A stretch of DNA of 64,000 bases from Mycobacterium vicinigordonae (GTDB lineage Bacteria > Actinomycetota > Actinomycetes > Mycobacteriales > Mycobacteriaceae): positions 4,712,001 to 4,776,000 of the forward strand of contig NZ_CP059165.1 in the NCBI RefSeq assembly GCF_013466425.1, written 5' to 3'. This document shows, in pieces, positions 45,793-55,145 of the stretch (within the stretch, counting starts at the first letter, position 1; the number at the start of each line of letters is the position of its first letter). Made by a program: the position numbers and the translations under genes. The notes under the pieces were generated by a model that saw only the letters and a list, made by a program, of their open reading frames with translations, was not told where the DNA came from and did not search any database.

Positions 45793-46644
45793 CTACATCG
45801 ACAGGTGGAACTGGCCGGTTTGGCCATAGATGGCCATGGATGCAAGCAGGGTGACTACCACGACCACGACCAGTGACGTGCGGACCGCGCGGCCGACCGC
45901 TTCACCAACCCCTGCAGGCCCTCCCGAAGCGGTGTATCCGTAGTAGGTGTGGACCAGCATCACCGCCACGGCGACCACCACAGCTAACAGCAGCGACCAC
46001 AGCAGGTCGGTGGGTTGAAGGAATGTATAGAAGTAATGGTCGTACACGCCAGCCGACTGCTGAAGGACGAAAATCGTGACTACCCTTGATGACACAAAAG
46101 CCGTCACTGTCGCAGTGCAATAAAGCGGTATCACCACGATCACACCCGCCAGGACGCGGGTGGAGGCAAGGTATGCAACCGACCGGACGCTCATCGATTC
46201 CAGGGCATCGATCTCCTCGGCGATGCGCATGGCACCCAGTTGCGCGGTTGCGCCCGCGCCGATTGTGGTAGCAAGGCCGAGACCAGCGAACAGCGGACTC
46301 AGTATGCGTGTGTTGATATAAGCGGACGTGAAGCCGACGAGAGCCTCAATACCGATCCGACCCAATTGACGGAAAAGCTCGATTCCGACCATGCTGCCGG
46401 TCGTCACCGTGAGGAGGCTGACGACCACAAGGGTGCCGCCGATTATGAGGAGAGCTCCGACGCCGAGTCCCATCTGTGCGACCAGGCGGACGACTTCCAT
46501 CTTGTGGTGGCGCGCCACATCCCCGATGCTCCTGAGCGTAGTGACGTAAAACTGGGTTTGATTGCCGATCCGGTTCCAGTGGTCGACGCAACTACCGACC
46601 CAGCGCCGGAGCGGAAAATGCGGGGTGCTGGTTGTGCTGCTCAT
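45793..46644 (-). CDS. YrbEB-type MlaE permease of the mce system
   Basis: 283 residues. Integral membrane permease of the MlaE/YrbE family: GVGALLIIGGTLVVVSLLTV, GLATTIGAGATAQLGAMRIA and the EEIDALESMSVRSVAYLAST loop that couples to the ATPase MceG. No mceG is in the window; mycobacteria normally keep a single shared one elsewhere. ATG 46644 overlaps the yrbEA stop by 4 bp. Confidence 0.94.
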   Translation of the reverse strand: MSSTTSTPHFPLRRWVGSCVDHWNRIGNQTQFYVTTLRSIGDVARHHKMEVVRLVAQMGLGVGALLIIGGTLVVVSLLTVTTGSMVGIELFRQLGRIGIEALVGFTSAYINTRILSPLFAGLGLATTIGAGATAQLGAMRIAEEIDALESMSVRSVAYLASTRVLAGVIVVIPLYCTATVTAFVSSRVVTIFVLQQSAGVYDHYFYTFLQPTDLLWSLLLAVVVAVAVMLVHTYYGYTASGGPAGVGEAVGRAVRTSLVVVVVVTLLASMAIYGQTGQFHLSM

Positions 46645-47411
46645 ATCGAGCGTCCGGCCGCTTGTGCTGCGATGCCGGTGACGATCATGTCGATCATCAT
46701 CAGTCCCACAAAGGAGAACACCACCGTTTCATTGACAGCGTTGCCCACTCCTTGCGGACCACCCCCGACGGTGATGCCCCTGAAGCAGGCGATCAGGCCG
46801 GCGGTCAAGCCGAATAATGTTGCTTTGATCAGGCAGACGACGACTTCCGATGTGCCGACGAGGAATGTCAACCCGGACACGAACGCGCCGGGCGTCACAT
46901 GCTGGAAGTAGACCGCGAAAAAGAAGCTCCCGAATAGACCGACCGTGACCGCAAGTGAGGAGAGCAGGAGTGAGACGAGCGTGGCTGCTAGTACCCGCGG
47001 AACGATCAGTGCACGGATGGGATCGACACCCATCACCCGCAGCGCATCAAGCTCGTCGCGGATCGTACGTGAGCCCAGATCGGCGCACATCGCCGTAGCG
47101 CCTGCGCCCGCCACGACCAGCACTGTCACCACTGGACCAATCTGTGTGACTGCGCTGAGCGCAGCGCCGGCTCCCGACAAATCGGCAGCGCCGATCGACG
47201 CGAGCAGGAGGTTCAACATAAATGTGAGGAGAACCGTGAACGGGATCGTTAGAGCGAGTGTCGGAACTAGCGACACCCTTGCTACGAACCAGGTTTGGAG
47301 CAAGAATTCGCGCCACGCGAACGGCGGGATGAACATCTGAACAAAGGTGTCCATACACATTGAGAAGAAATTTCCGAGCGCACGCGCCGGCCCTGTGACT
47401 GCAAAGGCCAT
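46641..47411 (-). CDS. YrbEA-type MlaE permease of the mce system
   Basis: 256 residues. MlaE/YrbE family with AGAGATAMCADLGSRTIRDE and LDALRVMGVDPIRALIVPRV, the coupling motif. First gene of a ten-gene-plus operon (yrbEA, yrbEB, mceA-F, FAH, two Mce-associated genes), all on the minus strand with overlaps of a few bases. ATG 47411 follows GGAGCGGTAGCTA. Whether this is one of the known mce1-4 groups or a further type cannot be told without alignment. Confidence 0.94.
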   Translation of the reverse strand: MAFAVTGPARALGNFFSMCMDTFVQMFIPPFAWREFLLQTWFVARVSLVPTLALTIPFTVLLTFMLNLLLASIGAADLSGAGAALSAVTQIGPVVTVLVVAGAGATAMCADLGSRTIRDELDALRVMGVDPIRALIVPRVLAATLVSLLLSSLAVTVGLFGSFFFAVYFQHVTPGAFVSGLTFLVGTSEVVVCLIKATLFGLTAGLIACFRGITVGGGPQGVGNAVNETVVFSFVGLMMIDMIVTGIAAQAAGRSI

Positions 47412-48691
47412 TAGCTACCGCTCCATTCCGTCCGCACCACCGGCGATGCGACCGGTTGGAAATGTTGATGAGCGTGTTCAATCGCTGTGAACGAGCCAGT
47501 TCCCGTGGATGCGATGGACACCCTGAGCGCGAGCGTGGATCCAGGGTGTGCGAAGCATCGGCGCGGCGACAGACGTCGCGCAACGGTGATGGAATTCGAT
47601 GGCTCTAGTGGCGCGGGAACGAAGCAGAGCTGTCCTATCGAAAGGGCATTCGTCGCGGTGCCGTCGACCAACCGGAGCAGTGCTCGCCGGGTATCGCCAC
47701 ATCGAAGGCTCGGCGGGTGAAACGTGGGCGAAGTTTGTAGCATGCATCCTCCCCAGCCAGCGGGCAATCGGCAACAGCGCTGCCCGTGGTGACGACGCCG
47801 AGTACCGCACCGCTCCGCGTCCTTTTGCTTGTGTTGTGTGACAACAAGACCGCATATCCTGACTGCTGTGGAACCGTAGTGACTACTTGGACGGCTGGCC
47901 GGCTGCTACGTGGCCTCAGCCGCAGACTCCAGGGATGCCGCGATGACATGGCCGCGGCAATCTACGCTGCAATATCGGAAGCACCGACCCTGAGGCCGTG
48001 TGTGCATGATGGCGTGGTTGTTTTCGCTAATCGACCTGTCCGCGGTCACGCCGTGAGGTGGCCGAGACCGAACAAGCCGCGCCAATCTAAACGAAACCTC
48101 GCGTCGTCGACCGACGCTAGTATCAGCGAACGGACGACATCCGAAATCACGAACAAGGTCGCCGCCGGTACTCGGATCCGCCTGCGATATCGGGTCCGCT
48201 GCGTGTCGCGCCAGCCGCCGCCGCAGTTGGCCACCGATCCGCCGAACTCGCTGATGCCTGCGTTGCAACGTTTGGCGGTCGTCAAAATATGCCGGTGCTC
48301 CAGTATCGGGGCTTTCGTTTAGGCGATCACGGCGTCGCACGCCAATCTCGGTGACCAGCTGCTGACCAACACCACGCATGTATCTACCGTCGACCGGACG
48401 TCCCGGTCAGGTAGCGATGGTGGTGCGATTCGGGTAGTCGCTGCGGCTGGGCGCCAGCACTCCCAGCTGCTGAACTCGGCTGGAAGATTCTGGTCTGGTT
48501 CAGAGCGAGGTGCGGACAAGTGACGCCAACAGTCGACCACCATTGGCCGGGTGCATTGGTTCGGGTGCTTTGAACCAACGGACCGCATTGCCGACGGCGG
48601 GGGGCTTATGCCCTCTCAGACCCCGGTTGGTTGCACCCCCAAGCTCGCGTTTCCACATCGCGACGGCAGGGGAGGCTCCCTAATGCGTTTG
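47412..48691. other. Upstream region of the mce operon and IS110 flank
   Basis: About 1.28 kb without a gene I can support. It must contain the mce promoter close to 47412. A 178-codon frame on the plus strand (47786-48322) contains the stretch GLSRRLQGCRDDMAAAIYAA, loosely like the N-terminal domain of PucR/RsbR-type regulators, but the rest of the frame is poor, so at best it is a decayed regulator. The last part, from about 48600, is probably the right end of the IS110 element. Confidence 0.4.
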
Positions 48692-49972
48692 TCAAGCGGC
48701 GCTAGCTGCATGGCCGGCGTTGTAGGGCTGCCGGTTACGGAGTATTGCGTGCAAGACGTTGACGCGGCGGCGCGCCAAGGAGATGACGGCTTGGTGGTGG
48801 ACTTTGCCTTCGGTTCGTTTCCGCTGGTAGTAGGTCTTGCTGGCCGGGTCGCAGCTGATCGCGATGAAGGCCGATTGGTAGAAGACTCGTTTGAGGGCCC
48901 TATCGCCGGCGCTGGCGCGTTGCAGGTACCGGGATATGCCCGCTTGTTTGAGCACGGGTGTCAGGACGGCTGCCGCGGCGAGCTGATCGCCACTGGTGTA
49001 GCGGTCGATGCCACCGGTGATGGCGAGGAATTCTGCCGTGAGCGCGGCCCCCATCCCCGGCAGGCTACGGACGAGGGCCGCGTCGGGGTGTGCGGCGAGG
49101 ATCGCTTCAATGCGGGCGTCGATCGTTTTGAGTTGTTCATGGGCACTGAGTATTTCGGTGGCCAACGCGCGGATCAGGTCGGCGGCGACGGCTTCCCCGG
49201 GCACGGTGATGCGCTGGGCTTGCGCGGCGGCCACAGCCGCGTCGGTGAGCGCGGTCATGGTGGTTTCGCGCACGTGGCCGGCTCTGCGCAGCATGGCCAA
49301 GAGCCGACCGCGGCCCGTAGCACGGATCTCGGCGGGAGTGACGTAGCGGGTCAGCAGGTGCAAGCCCGCTTTACCGGTCACGTCGACGACCCGTTCCAAT
49401 CCGGGATGAATCGACACCAGCAGGTCCCTCAACCGCGCTGCGCGACTGGCTTGGTCGGTGACGATTTCGCTGCGGCGACCGACCAGCAATCGCAGATCAA
49501 CGTCCACGTCACGCTGAGCGGTAACGGGCCGCAGGTCCTCTCGCATGCGGACCTGGCCGGCGATCACCGCAGCGTCTTTGGGGTCACTTTTATGTTCGCC
49601 ACCCACAGTCGCGCGGCGGGCGCGGTTGACCGCCAGTCCCGGCACATGCACCAGCGTGATCCCGGCATCGAGCAGCATCGCCTCGGCCAGCGCAGCGATA
49701 CCCCCGACAATGTCGATACCGACCCTGACGGCCCCGTATTGTTCTGCGGCAGCACGAATCTCAACAACCAAGCCAGCGATGTCCGCCGGCGTGTTGTCGA
49801 CCTTATGGCTGGCCAGCAACTGACCTGTCTCACGGATCTTCAGACAAACCCAATGGATCGCTTTGGCGATATCGATACCCACAGCCACCGCCGTCGGCGT
49901 ACTCCTTCCCACGACTCGATACAGCACCTCGTGCAGCCGCTTCCCTCCGACATTGCCCCACATAACGATCAA
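48692..49972 (-). CDS. IS110-family transposase (apparently intact)
   Basis: 426 residues. The N-terminal DEDD RuvC-like domain begins AVAVGIDIAKAIHWVC and continues with VRVGIDIVGGIAALAEAMLL and GGEHKSDPKDAAVIAGQVR. The C-terminal Transposase_20 domain has VRSLPGMGAALTAEFLAITG, with the downstream Ser-containing region SRYLQRASAGDRALKRVFYQ. No stop or frameshift is visible, so the enzyme may be active. The start may be TTG 49972 or ATG 49963. Elements of this family lack terminal inverted repeats and carry their guide RNA in a non-coding end, so the element extends beyond the gene on one or both sides. Confidence 0.93.
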   Translation of the reverse strand: MIVMWGNVGGKRLHEVLYRVVGRSTPTAVAVGIDIAKAIHWVCLKIRETGQLLASHKVDNTPADIAGLVVEIRAAAEQYGAVRVGIDIVGGIAALAEAMLLDAGITLVHVPGLAVNRARRATVGGEHKSDPKDAAVIAGQVRMREDLRPVTAQRDVDVDLRLLVGRRSEIVTDQASRAARLRDLLVSIHPGLERVVDVTGKAGLHLLTRYVTPAEIRATGRGRLLAMLRRAGHVRETTMTALTDAAVAAAQAQRITVPGEAVAADLIRALATEILSAHEQLKTIDARIEAILAAHPDAALVRSLPGMGAALTAEFLAITGGIDRYTSGDQLAAAAVLTPVLKQAGISRYLQRASAGDRALKRVFYQSAFIAISCDPASKTYYQRKRTEGKVHHQAVISLARRRVNVLHAILRNRQPYNAGHAASAA

Positions 49973-50146
49973 CTGCCGCAGTCCCTAATCAGCGGTCAGG
50001 AAGAAGCAGCGGGACCGGGGGCCGAGCCTCCTTGGCCATCGAGTGCAGCCAACATGAAAACCATCCCTGCCCCGCTCGCACACCCCGATCATCCTCGAAC
50101 ATCGAAACAATCAAAGGCACATCAGAAAGGTAGGGCAGCGTGAGCA

Positions 50147-51937
50147 GTGATCACATCTGAGCGACAGCTCCTCATCGCTCATGCTCGCGAGGAGTTTGTT
50201 ACGTCAGGGCGAATTGCGGACGTTGTCCGCGCGGAGACGGCCCAATCGTGGAAGCGATCCTCGCTGGCCGGGCTGCACCCGAACACGTCGCCACGTCCAC
50301 GATTTGCGGGCGAGGTGGGCCCGGAACATTCTTTGCTCCGCGCAGCTGATCCGATTGCCCGTTGCATTGCAGGACAGTGCGCCGATGCGGATGTCGCCTT
50401 GTTGCTGGCGGACCGAGACGGGCGAGTCCTGGGGCGTTGGGCGAGCAGCCGCATGCTGGGTCAGCTTGACGAAATCAGCGCCAGTCCCGGGTTCATCATG
50501 GATGAGGCAACGACCGGAACGAGCGGCCTCGGCACGCCGTTAGAGGTCGGCGGACCGGCAGCAGTGTGGGGCACCGAGCACTTCACCAGCCTTCTGGATG
50601 GGCTTTGCGCTGTCGGCTCGCCCATTCGGCGTCCTATCACCGGATGCATCGAGGGAGTCGTGGACATCGTCTGTCCGGCTGGATTGGGGACCACTTTTAT
50701 GCAGCCGCTGATCACCCTGGTTGCACACGAAGTCGAGCAGAGTTTGCTCAACGGGCACTCCGCCACCGACCGAGCGTTGCTGGAGGGATTTCTACAGACT
50801 GAACGCCGTGGGCGGAGGCGGCCGCTCGTGGCGGTAAACAGCAGATTCCTGATGACCAACACGCTGGCCGGGGACATGCTGGGTGGCGGCATGGGGCGCC
50901 AGGCGGTGCTTTGGGAGCAGGTGCGACGGGCCCTTGCAGATGGGCAAACCACGCTAGCCTTCGCCCTCGATGGGGAGGCAGCACCGCTGCACGGGTCGAT
51001 ACGCCAGTTGCGCGATGGGGGGACGGTGGTTGGTGCAGTCGTACGTTTGTACCCGACCACCATGGAATCGAAGTCTGCAGGTATCGGGTCGTCGTTCCTC
51101 GAACACGACGTCCATAGAAAGCTGCTAACTGTGTTGCCAGGACGCAGCAATGTGTGGTCGGCAGTACTGCGGCGCAGCGCCCGGTCTGTCGGAAACGGTG
51201 GTCGCTTGCTGCTCGTCGGTGCGTCCGGGACCGGGAAGGCGACGCTGGCCGTTGCGCTACTTGAGGCGCGCGAGAATGCGGGCAACATAGCGCGTTTCGA
51301 TGGACGCGATATCCGCGACGGCGTGCATCGTTGGATCTCGCCAGTTGAAAAGTTAGGGAGCAGCGCGAGCGCGCTGTTATTCACGCACCTCGAACAACTC
51401 GACCTTAATGCTCTTGAGCTCATGTGTCGGCGATTGGACGAGCTCACCGCGGTCAGCTGCCCAATAATTGCGACTTACCTCGCAGGCGGGGCGGAACACG
51501 TTCCGCCGCCGCAGATTATGGCACAGTTCGAGAATGTCGTCGAAGTCCCGTCGCTCGCTGACCGCCGAGAAGACATACCTGACATAGTCAGGGTTGTGCT
51601 CGATGACCGGGATGGGCTACCGGTGCAGGTGGAACCCGCGGCACTGCGTCAGCTGATGAGTCGGGATTGGCCCGGCAATGTCCGCCAGCTTCGCCGTGTG
51701 GTGGTGGCTGCTCGTGACCGATGCAGCAGTCGCACCATCATGGAATCCGACCTGCCAGATGCGTTTCGGGCCCTCACCGCGCGTAAGCAGCTCTCGCGCT
51801 TCGAAAGGGCAGAGCGTGATGTTATCGCTACCGCATTAGTGGCTACGCGTGGCAATAGGCGCAATGCGGCTGCTGAGCTTGGCATTTCGCGTTCCACGTT
51901 TTACCGCAAGCTCGCCAAATTCGGCGTGGACCTCTGA
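50147..51937 (+). CDS. AcoR/NtrC-like regulator with GAF and Fis domains
   Basis: 596 residues. Order: N-terminal sensor/GAF part (FIMDEATTGTSGLGTPLEVG and AAVWGTEHFTSLLDGL, residues about 60-200), an AAA+ region with Walker A GASGTGKAT (358-366) and DWPGNVRQLRRVVVAA, and a C-terminal Fis helix-turn-helix (NRRNAAAELGISRSTFYRKL). The GAFTGA loop that contacts sigma-54 is absent, and the AAA+ part is short. Mycobacteria have no sigma-54, so it probably works with ordinary sigma factors. Similar regulators control actinobacterial monooxygenase operons. GTG 50147 is the likely start. It lies directly beside the IS110 end, which may have altered its promoter. Confidence 0.85.
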   Translation: MITSERQLLIAHAREEFVTSGRIADVVRAETAQSWKRSSLAGLHPNTSPRPRFAGEVGPEHSLLRAADPIARCIAGQCADADVALLLADRDGRVLGRWASSRMLGQLDEISASPGFIMDEATTGTSGLGTPLEVGGPAAVWGTEHFTSLLDGLCAVGSPIRRPITGCIEGVVDIVCPAGLGTTFMQPLITLVAHEVEQSLLNGHSATDRALLEGFLQTERRGRRRPLVAVNSRFLMTNTLAGDMLGGGMGRQAVLWEQVRRALADGQTTLAFALDGEAAPLHGSIRQLRDGGTVVGAVVRLYPTTMESKSAGIGSSFLEHDVHRKLLTVLPGRSNVWSAVLRRSARSVGNGGRLLLVGASGTGKATLAVALLEARENAGNIARFDGRDIRDGVHRWISPVEKLGSSASALLFTHLEQLDLNALELMCRRLDELTAVSCPIIATYLAGGAEHVPPPQIMAQFENVVEVPSLADRREDIPDIVRVVLDDRDGLPVQVEPAALRQLMSRDWPGNVRQLRRVVVAARDRCSSRTIMESDLPDAFRALTARKQLSRFERAERDVIATALVATRGNRRNAAAELGISRSTFYRKLAKFGVDL

Positions 51938-52006
51938 TCGCTGGAGAGCAACTAACAAACGACTACGACTGGGCAAACTGTCAGACTTGTCTTCCACGGA
52001 CGTGTT

Positions 52007-52312
52007 GTGCGAGTAGGTCTTTCACTGCACCGCAAAAGGCCGGCCGTGCGTTGGGAAGAACCCTCGCGGGAGGATTTCACGCTGGCGGGCGTTCTGAACG
52101 AGGGGTGGGCCATGCTCATCATTCGCGACCCGTTCTTCGTTATGCGCCGCTTCGGCGATTTCACCGCACACCTCGACGTCCCGCGAGTTGTGGGGACAAA
52201 GCGATTGCACGCACTGGTACACAGCATATCTCTATTCGAGGTTTTCGATGAGGGCGGACGCCGCGAGTGTCTGGCGAAGGCGGGGCCGGAGGACCTGTGG
52301 CCAGCGCTCTGA
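52007..52312 (+). CDS. HxlR-family regulator, short and probably degenerate
   Basis: 101 codons from GTG 52007. The core LAGVLNEGWAMLIIRDPFFV, MRRFGDFTAHLDVP, TKRLHALV, FDEGGRRE and EDLWPAL follows the winged helix of HxlR regulators. The usual N-terminal cysteine segment is missing, the turn after TKRLHALV is disturbed, and the C-terminal dimerisation helix is cut off after WPAL. I think it is decaying rather than functional. It lies 69 bp after the AcoR-like regulator. Confidence 0.55.
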   Translation: MRVGLSLHRKRPAVRWEEPSREDFTLAGVLNEGWAMLIIRDPFFVMRRFGDFTAHLDVPRVVGTKRLHALVHSISLFEVFDEGGRRECLAKAGPEDLWPAL

Positions 52313-53216
52313 CCAGCCAATTTCCCAGAGGCCTCGCCGCCGCCAGCTGTCCACTTGGCAGGTACCGCGGCCGGACGGGCTAGCTGACTGAGCAGTTCAC
52401 CGAAGTGCTTCATGGGCAAAATGAGCGTCTTCGGCGGATTCACTTGCATGTCAATCGCACCGACGCTGCCGCAGATGTTTCGAGGCGCGCTTCGGGGTAG
52501 CGGTGCCAACTTGGCCAGCACGCTTCAACGTTGACTCGAAGGGGATACTCGACAGGTAAGACTATTGCGGCGCAGGGCTACTCCTTCGCATCGACCCGAA
52601 TCGCGTAATGGTCCAGAGTGATGGAGTCCTGCGTTGCCCTCGGCGTTATGAATGACACTGGGGCGCAGCAGAAACGGAGTGCCGTGGCACAGCGCGGTCC
52701 ATGATCGGTGTGTCGTGGAGGGCGTCCAGAGGAGCGGTGTAAGCGCCAGTGAGATCGGTTGGGTGTGTCGCAATCGGGCGTGGTATGACGTGGCGTGACA
52801 GGGAAAGTCACCAGTAGGTCGTCTTCGCAGTACTCGCTGGGAATCCGTTCCCGAACCCACCTCCTGGCTGAGCTGGCGGTGGCTATTCCCTCGGCGCTAA
52901 CCTTCCACGGAAGGTGGCTAGCCGTCCGGGCAAGGGGGTGGCAGGCTTGGTTTAGCCCTGGTTAATGCTGGATGTGACAGCTTCATGAACATCCTCAATG
53001 CTTATTTACCAACATGTTTCGAATGCCCATCACAACCTCGCCTGGGCAGCTGTCCAACGCCGAGGCGGCAGCCTGGCAATGACACCCACTGCAAATCAGC
53101 AGCCAAAAGGTTGAAACTGTCGGCACATTGAAGACCTCGCAACCGAATTCCAGGTCCACGATAGCCCCTTGCGTTTGTTCGCCGACCCTACAGCTGGCGG
53201 CTGAAAAGCCGAATGC
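52313..53216. other. Intergenic stretch without a recognisable gene
   Basis: About 900 bp. Several short frames exist but none has convincing composition or a family match. A small perfect inverted repeat (ACCTTCC-AC-GGAAGGT, 52900-52915) is present. The area lies between a decayed regulator and an SDR gene and is probably eroded sequence. Confidence 0.4.
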
Positions 53217-53969
53217 CTAAACGGCCGTGTAGCCGCCGTCGACGGGAAGAACAATACCGCTGATATAGGAAGCCTCATTTGAGGCTAAAAACACAGCAGC
53301 ACAGGCTATCTCCTCGGGTTGAGCTATCCGGCCCAGCGGGGTCATCGCATTCACCTGTTCGAGGGCTCCAGAAGGAGCGCTTTTCTCGAACCCACGCAAC
53401 ATCGGTGTGTCAGTCAGGCCCGGACAGATGACGTTGACCCTAACGCCAGCGTGCCCGTACTCGGCTGCGGCGACCCGACTGAGCGCCACAACGCCACCCT
53501 TGGTGGCCGCATAGCCAGAAGTCTCAGGAAACGCGATGAGTGCTTGTGTCGATGCGATATTGATGATCGAGCCACCGCCTGATTTGACAATCTCGGGCAA
53601 CGCGGCCCGCATTGCGAGGAACGTTCCCTTAAGGTTGATGTTAATGACACGCTCCAGTTGCGCGTCGCTGTACTCGGCGAGGGGCGCAGCGTCGCCGGGC
53701 ACTGCTGCGCAATTGCATAGGATATGAAGCGAACCGAAAGTGTCCACAGCACTTCGGACCATTTCTTCTACGTTCGTCGAGCGAGATACGTCGACGTGTA
53801 CGGCCAATGCATTATCACCAAGGGTTTTTGCGGTTGATTCTTCCGCGCCCGACACATCTGCGACTACGACCCTGGCGCCCTCTTCGTGAAAAGCTACAGC
53901 GATCGCCTTCCCGATGCCAGAGCCGGCGCCCGTTACTATCGCGACCTTGCCCTCGAGACGACCCCTCAT
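53217..53969 (-). CDS. Short-chain dehydrogenase/reductase
   Basis: 250 residues, classical SDR. Cofactor loop TGAGSGIGKAIAVAF, acidic residue after the second strand (VVVADVSG) favouring NAD, active-site Ser in IINIASTQALIAF and YAATK with Tyr and Lys, and PGLTDTPM. The C-terminus SGIVLPVDGGYTAV is typical. Substrate unknown; the family includes hydroxysteroid and hydroxyacyl dehydrogenases, either of which would fit the island. It stands alone on the minus strand. Confidence 0.88.
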   Translation of the reverse strand: MRGRLEGKVAIVTGAGSGIGKAIAVAFHEEGARVVVADVSGAEESTAKTLGDNALAVHVDVSRSTNVEEMVRSAVDTFGSLHILCNCAAVPGDAAPLAEYSDAQLERVININLKGTFLAMRAALPEIVKSGGGSIINIASTQALIAFPETSGYAATKGGVVALSRVAAAEYGHAGVRVNVICPGLTDTPMLRGFEKSAPSGALEQVNAMTPLGRIAQPEEIACAAVFLASNEASYISGIVLPVDGGYTAV

Positions 53970-54145
53970 GGCCGCATCCCCTTAACGTGTAGCAACGGAC
54001 CCTCCTGCGATCAAGCTAGGCGAATGATCAATTACAGTGCGGCATCCTCAGTCCGATGAACCGTAGCGGCTACTCGAGTTGAGCTGAGGCGACTACACGA
54101 TGTCGTGCCCTTCTCATTGCGCATGGCTGATTTGGCAACCGCGGT
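53970..54145. promoter_or_regulatory. Upstream region of the SDR gene
   Basis: About 175 bp between the SDR start and the IstB remnant. It should hold the SDR promoter. I see no distinctive operator. Confidence 0.3.
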
Positions 54146-54289
54146 CTATTGTTCGTCGGCCCGCGCCGGCGCGATCCGGCCGAGGTTTCGGTCTTTGATG
54201 CGGTAGCTGTGCCCTTTGAGTGAGGTGACCGCGCCGTGGTCGGCGAGGCGCTCGATCATGGCGACTACGTCGTCACCAACGACTTCACC
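54146..54289 (-). mobile_element. IS21-type IstB C-terminal remnant
   Basis: The minus strand reads VGDDVVAMIERLADHGAVTS, LKGHSYRIKDRNLG and ends at a TAG at 54146-54148. This is the end of an IstB helper ATPase of a different IS21 subtype from the one at 28.5 kb. The upstream part of the gene is missing. Confidence 0.65.
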
Positions 54290-54456
54290 CCAGCATCTGA
54301 AAGGTGCACGCCTGCCCCGCATTTCCGGAGACTCCCGATCTGGGAAGGATCTGAGTCTTGGGGCTCGTCAGCGAGCACCCGACGAGCTTCGACGCCCCGT
54401 AGACGTTGCGGACCTGAATCTTCCGTCGCGTCCCTCGGGCAGGTTTGAGCGCCTTT

Positions 54457-55000
54457 CCGGCGAAAATCGCTGCTGCTATTTACATCTCGCTGGTCCGACA
54501 CGGCTCGGCGATCTCAGTCAGCAGCGTCGTGCTCTCCTTGGCTATCTGTGTCCTCATATGTCCAAGACTCCGAAACCTCGCCAATGACGTGACACCGAAG
54601 TGTTCGAGATCATCACCGCCGCAGAGGAAGACAAGAAGAGCAGTCGGATAGTCCAGGCGTTGGGCTCAGGCGCGGTGTGGATCTGGCCGCGTGGCCAGGC
54701 CCATGATGTCACCCGCTGGTCGGTGGAGTGGATCGGGCGCGAACTGGGTTGCAAGGGTGCGATACGGGGGCCACGCACAAGACCACCCTGGCCGAGCAAA
54801 GCGATCTCGAATGTCCGGATTGGGGGCAGACCGCAATTTACGCGTGTGTATCAAACTGGTTGTGGGTAGCTGACTTTACCCACATGTGGACGTCGATGGG
54901 CTTCGCCAACGTGGCATTCGTCCTCGACGCCGACAGCCACTGGGTCCGTCGACTGCCGCGGCTAGATTAATGACCACCGCCCTCATCCTCGACCACATCG
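54457..55000 (+). mobile_element. IS3-family remnant, rearranged (copy 2)
   Basis: Bases 54608-54985 are nearly identical to the reverse complement of 21745-22110 and encode the same integrase pieces (VEWIGRELGCKGAIRG; NWLWVADFTHMWTSMGFANV). The adjoining bases 54457-54558, however, match 22129-22229 in the same, not the inverted, orientation. The element has therefore been broken and one piece flipped. No intact transposase remains. Confidence 0.72.
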
Positions 55001-55145
55001 CCCGGAGGATGTCGGGAAGCCCCTGACGAGCACGGACCCAGCCCACCGGGGTAAGCGAATCCAACAAAAGTCGGCGGGCTCATCGGGCCGGCTCACAATG
55101 CTCATATATTTTGACGTGTATACGCGCCACCTGACGGTATCATTA

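Noticed and set aside
48551..50143. A 530-codon open frame on the plus strand
   Set aside because: It is antisense to the intact IS110 transposase along most of its length and has no family signature; it results from the GC-rich codon pattern of the real gene.
52900..52915. Small perfect inverted repeat in the gap before the SDR gene
   Set aside because: It is not near a gene end or start, lacks a T tract and is too short to call a terminator or operator.
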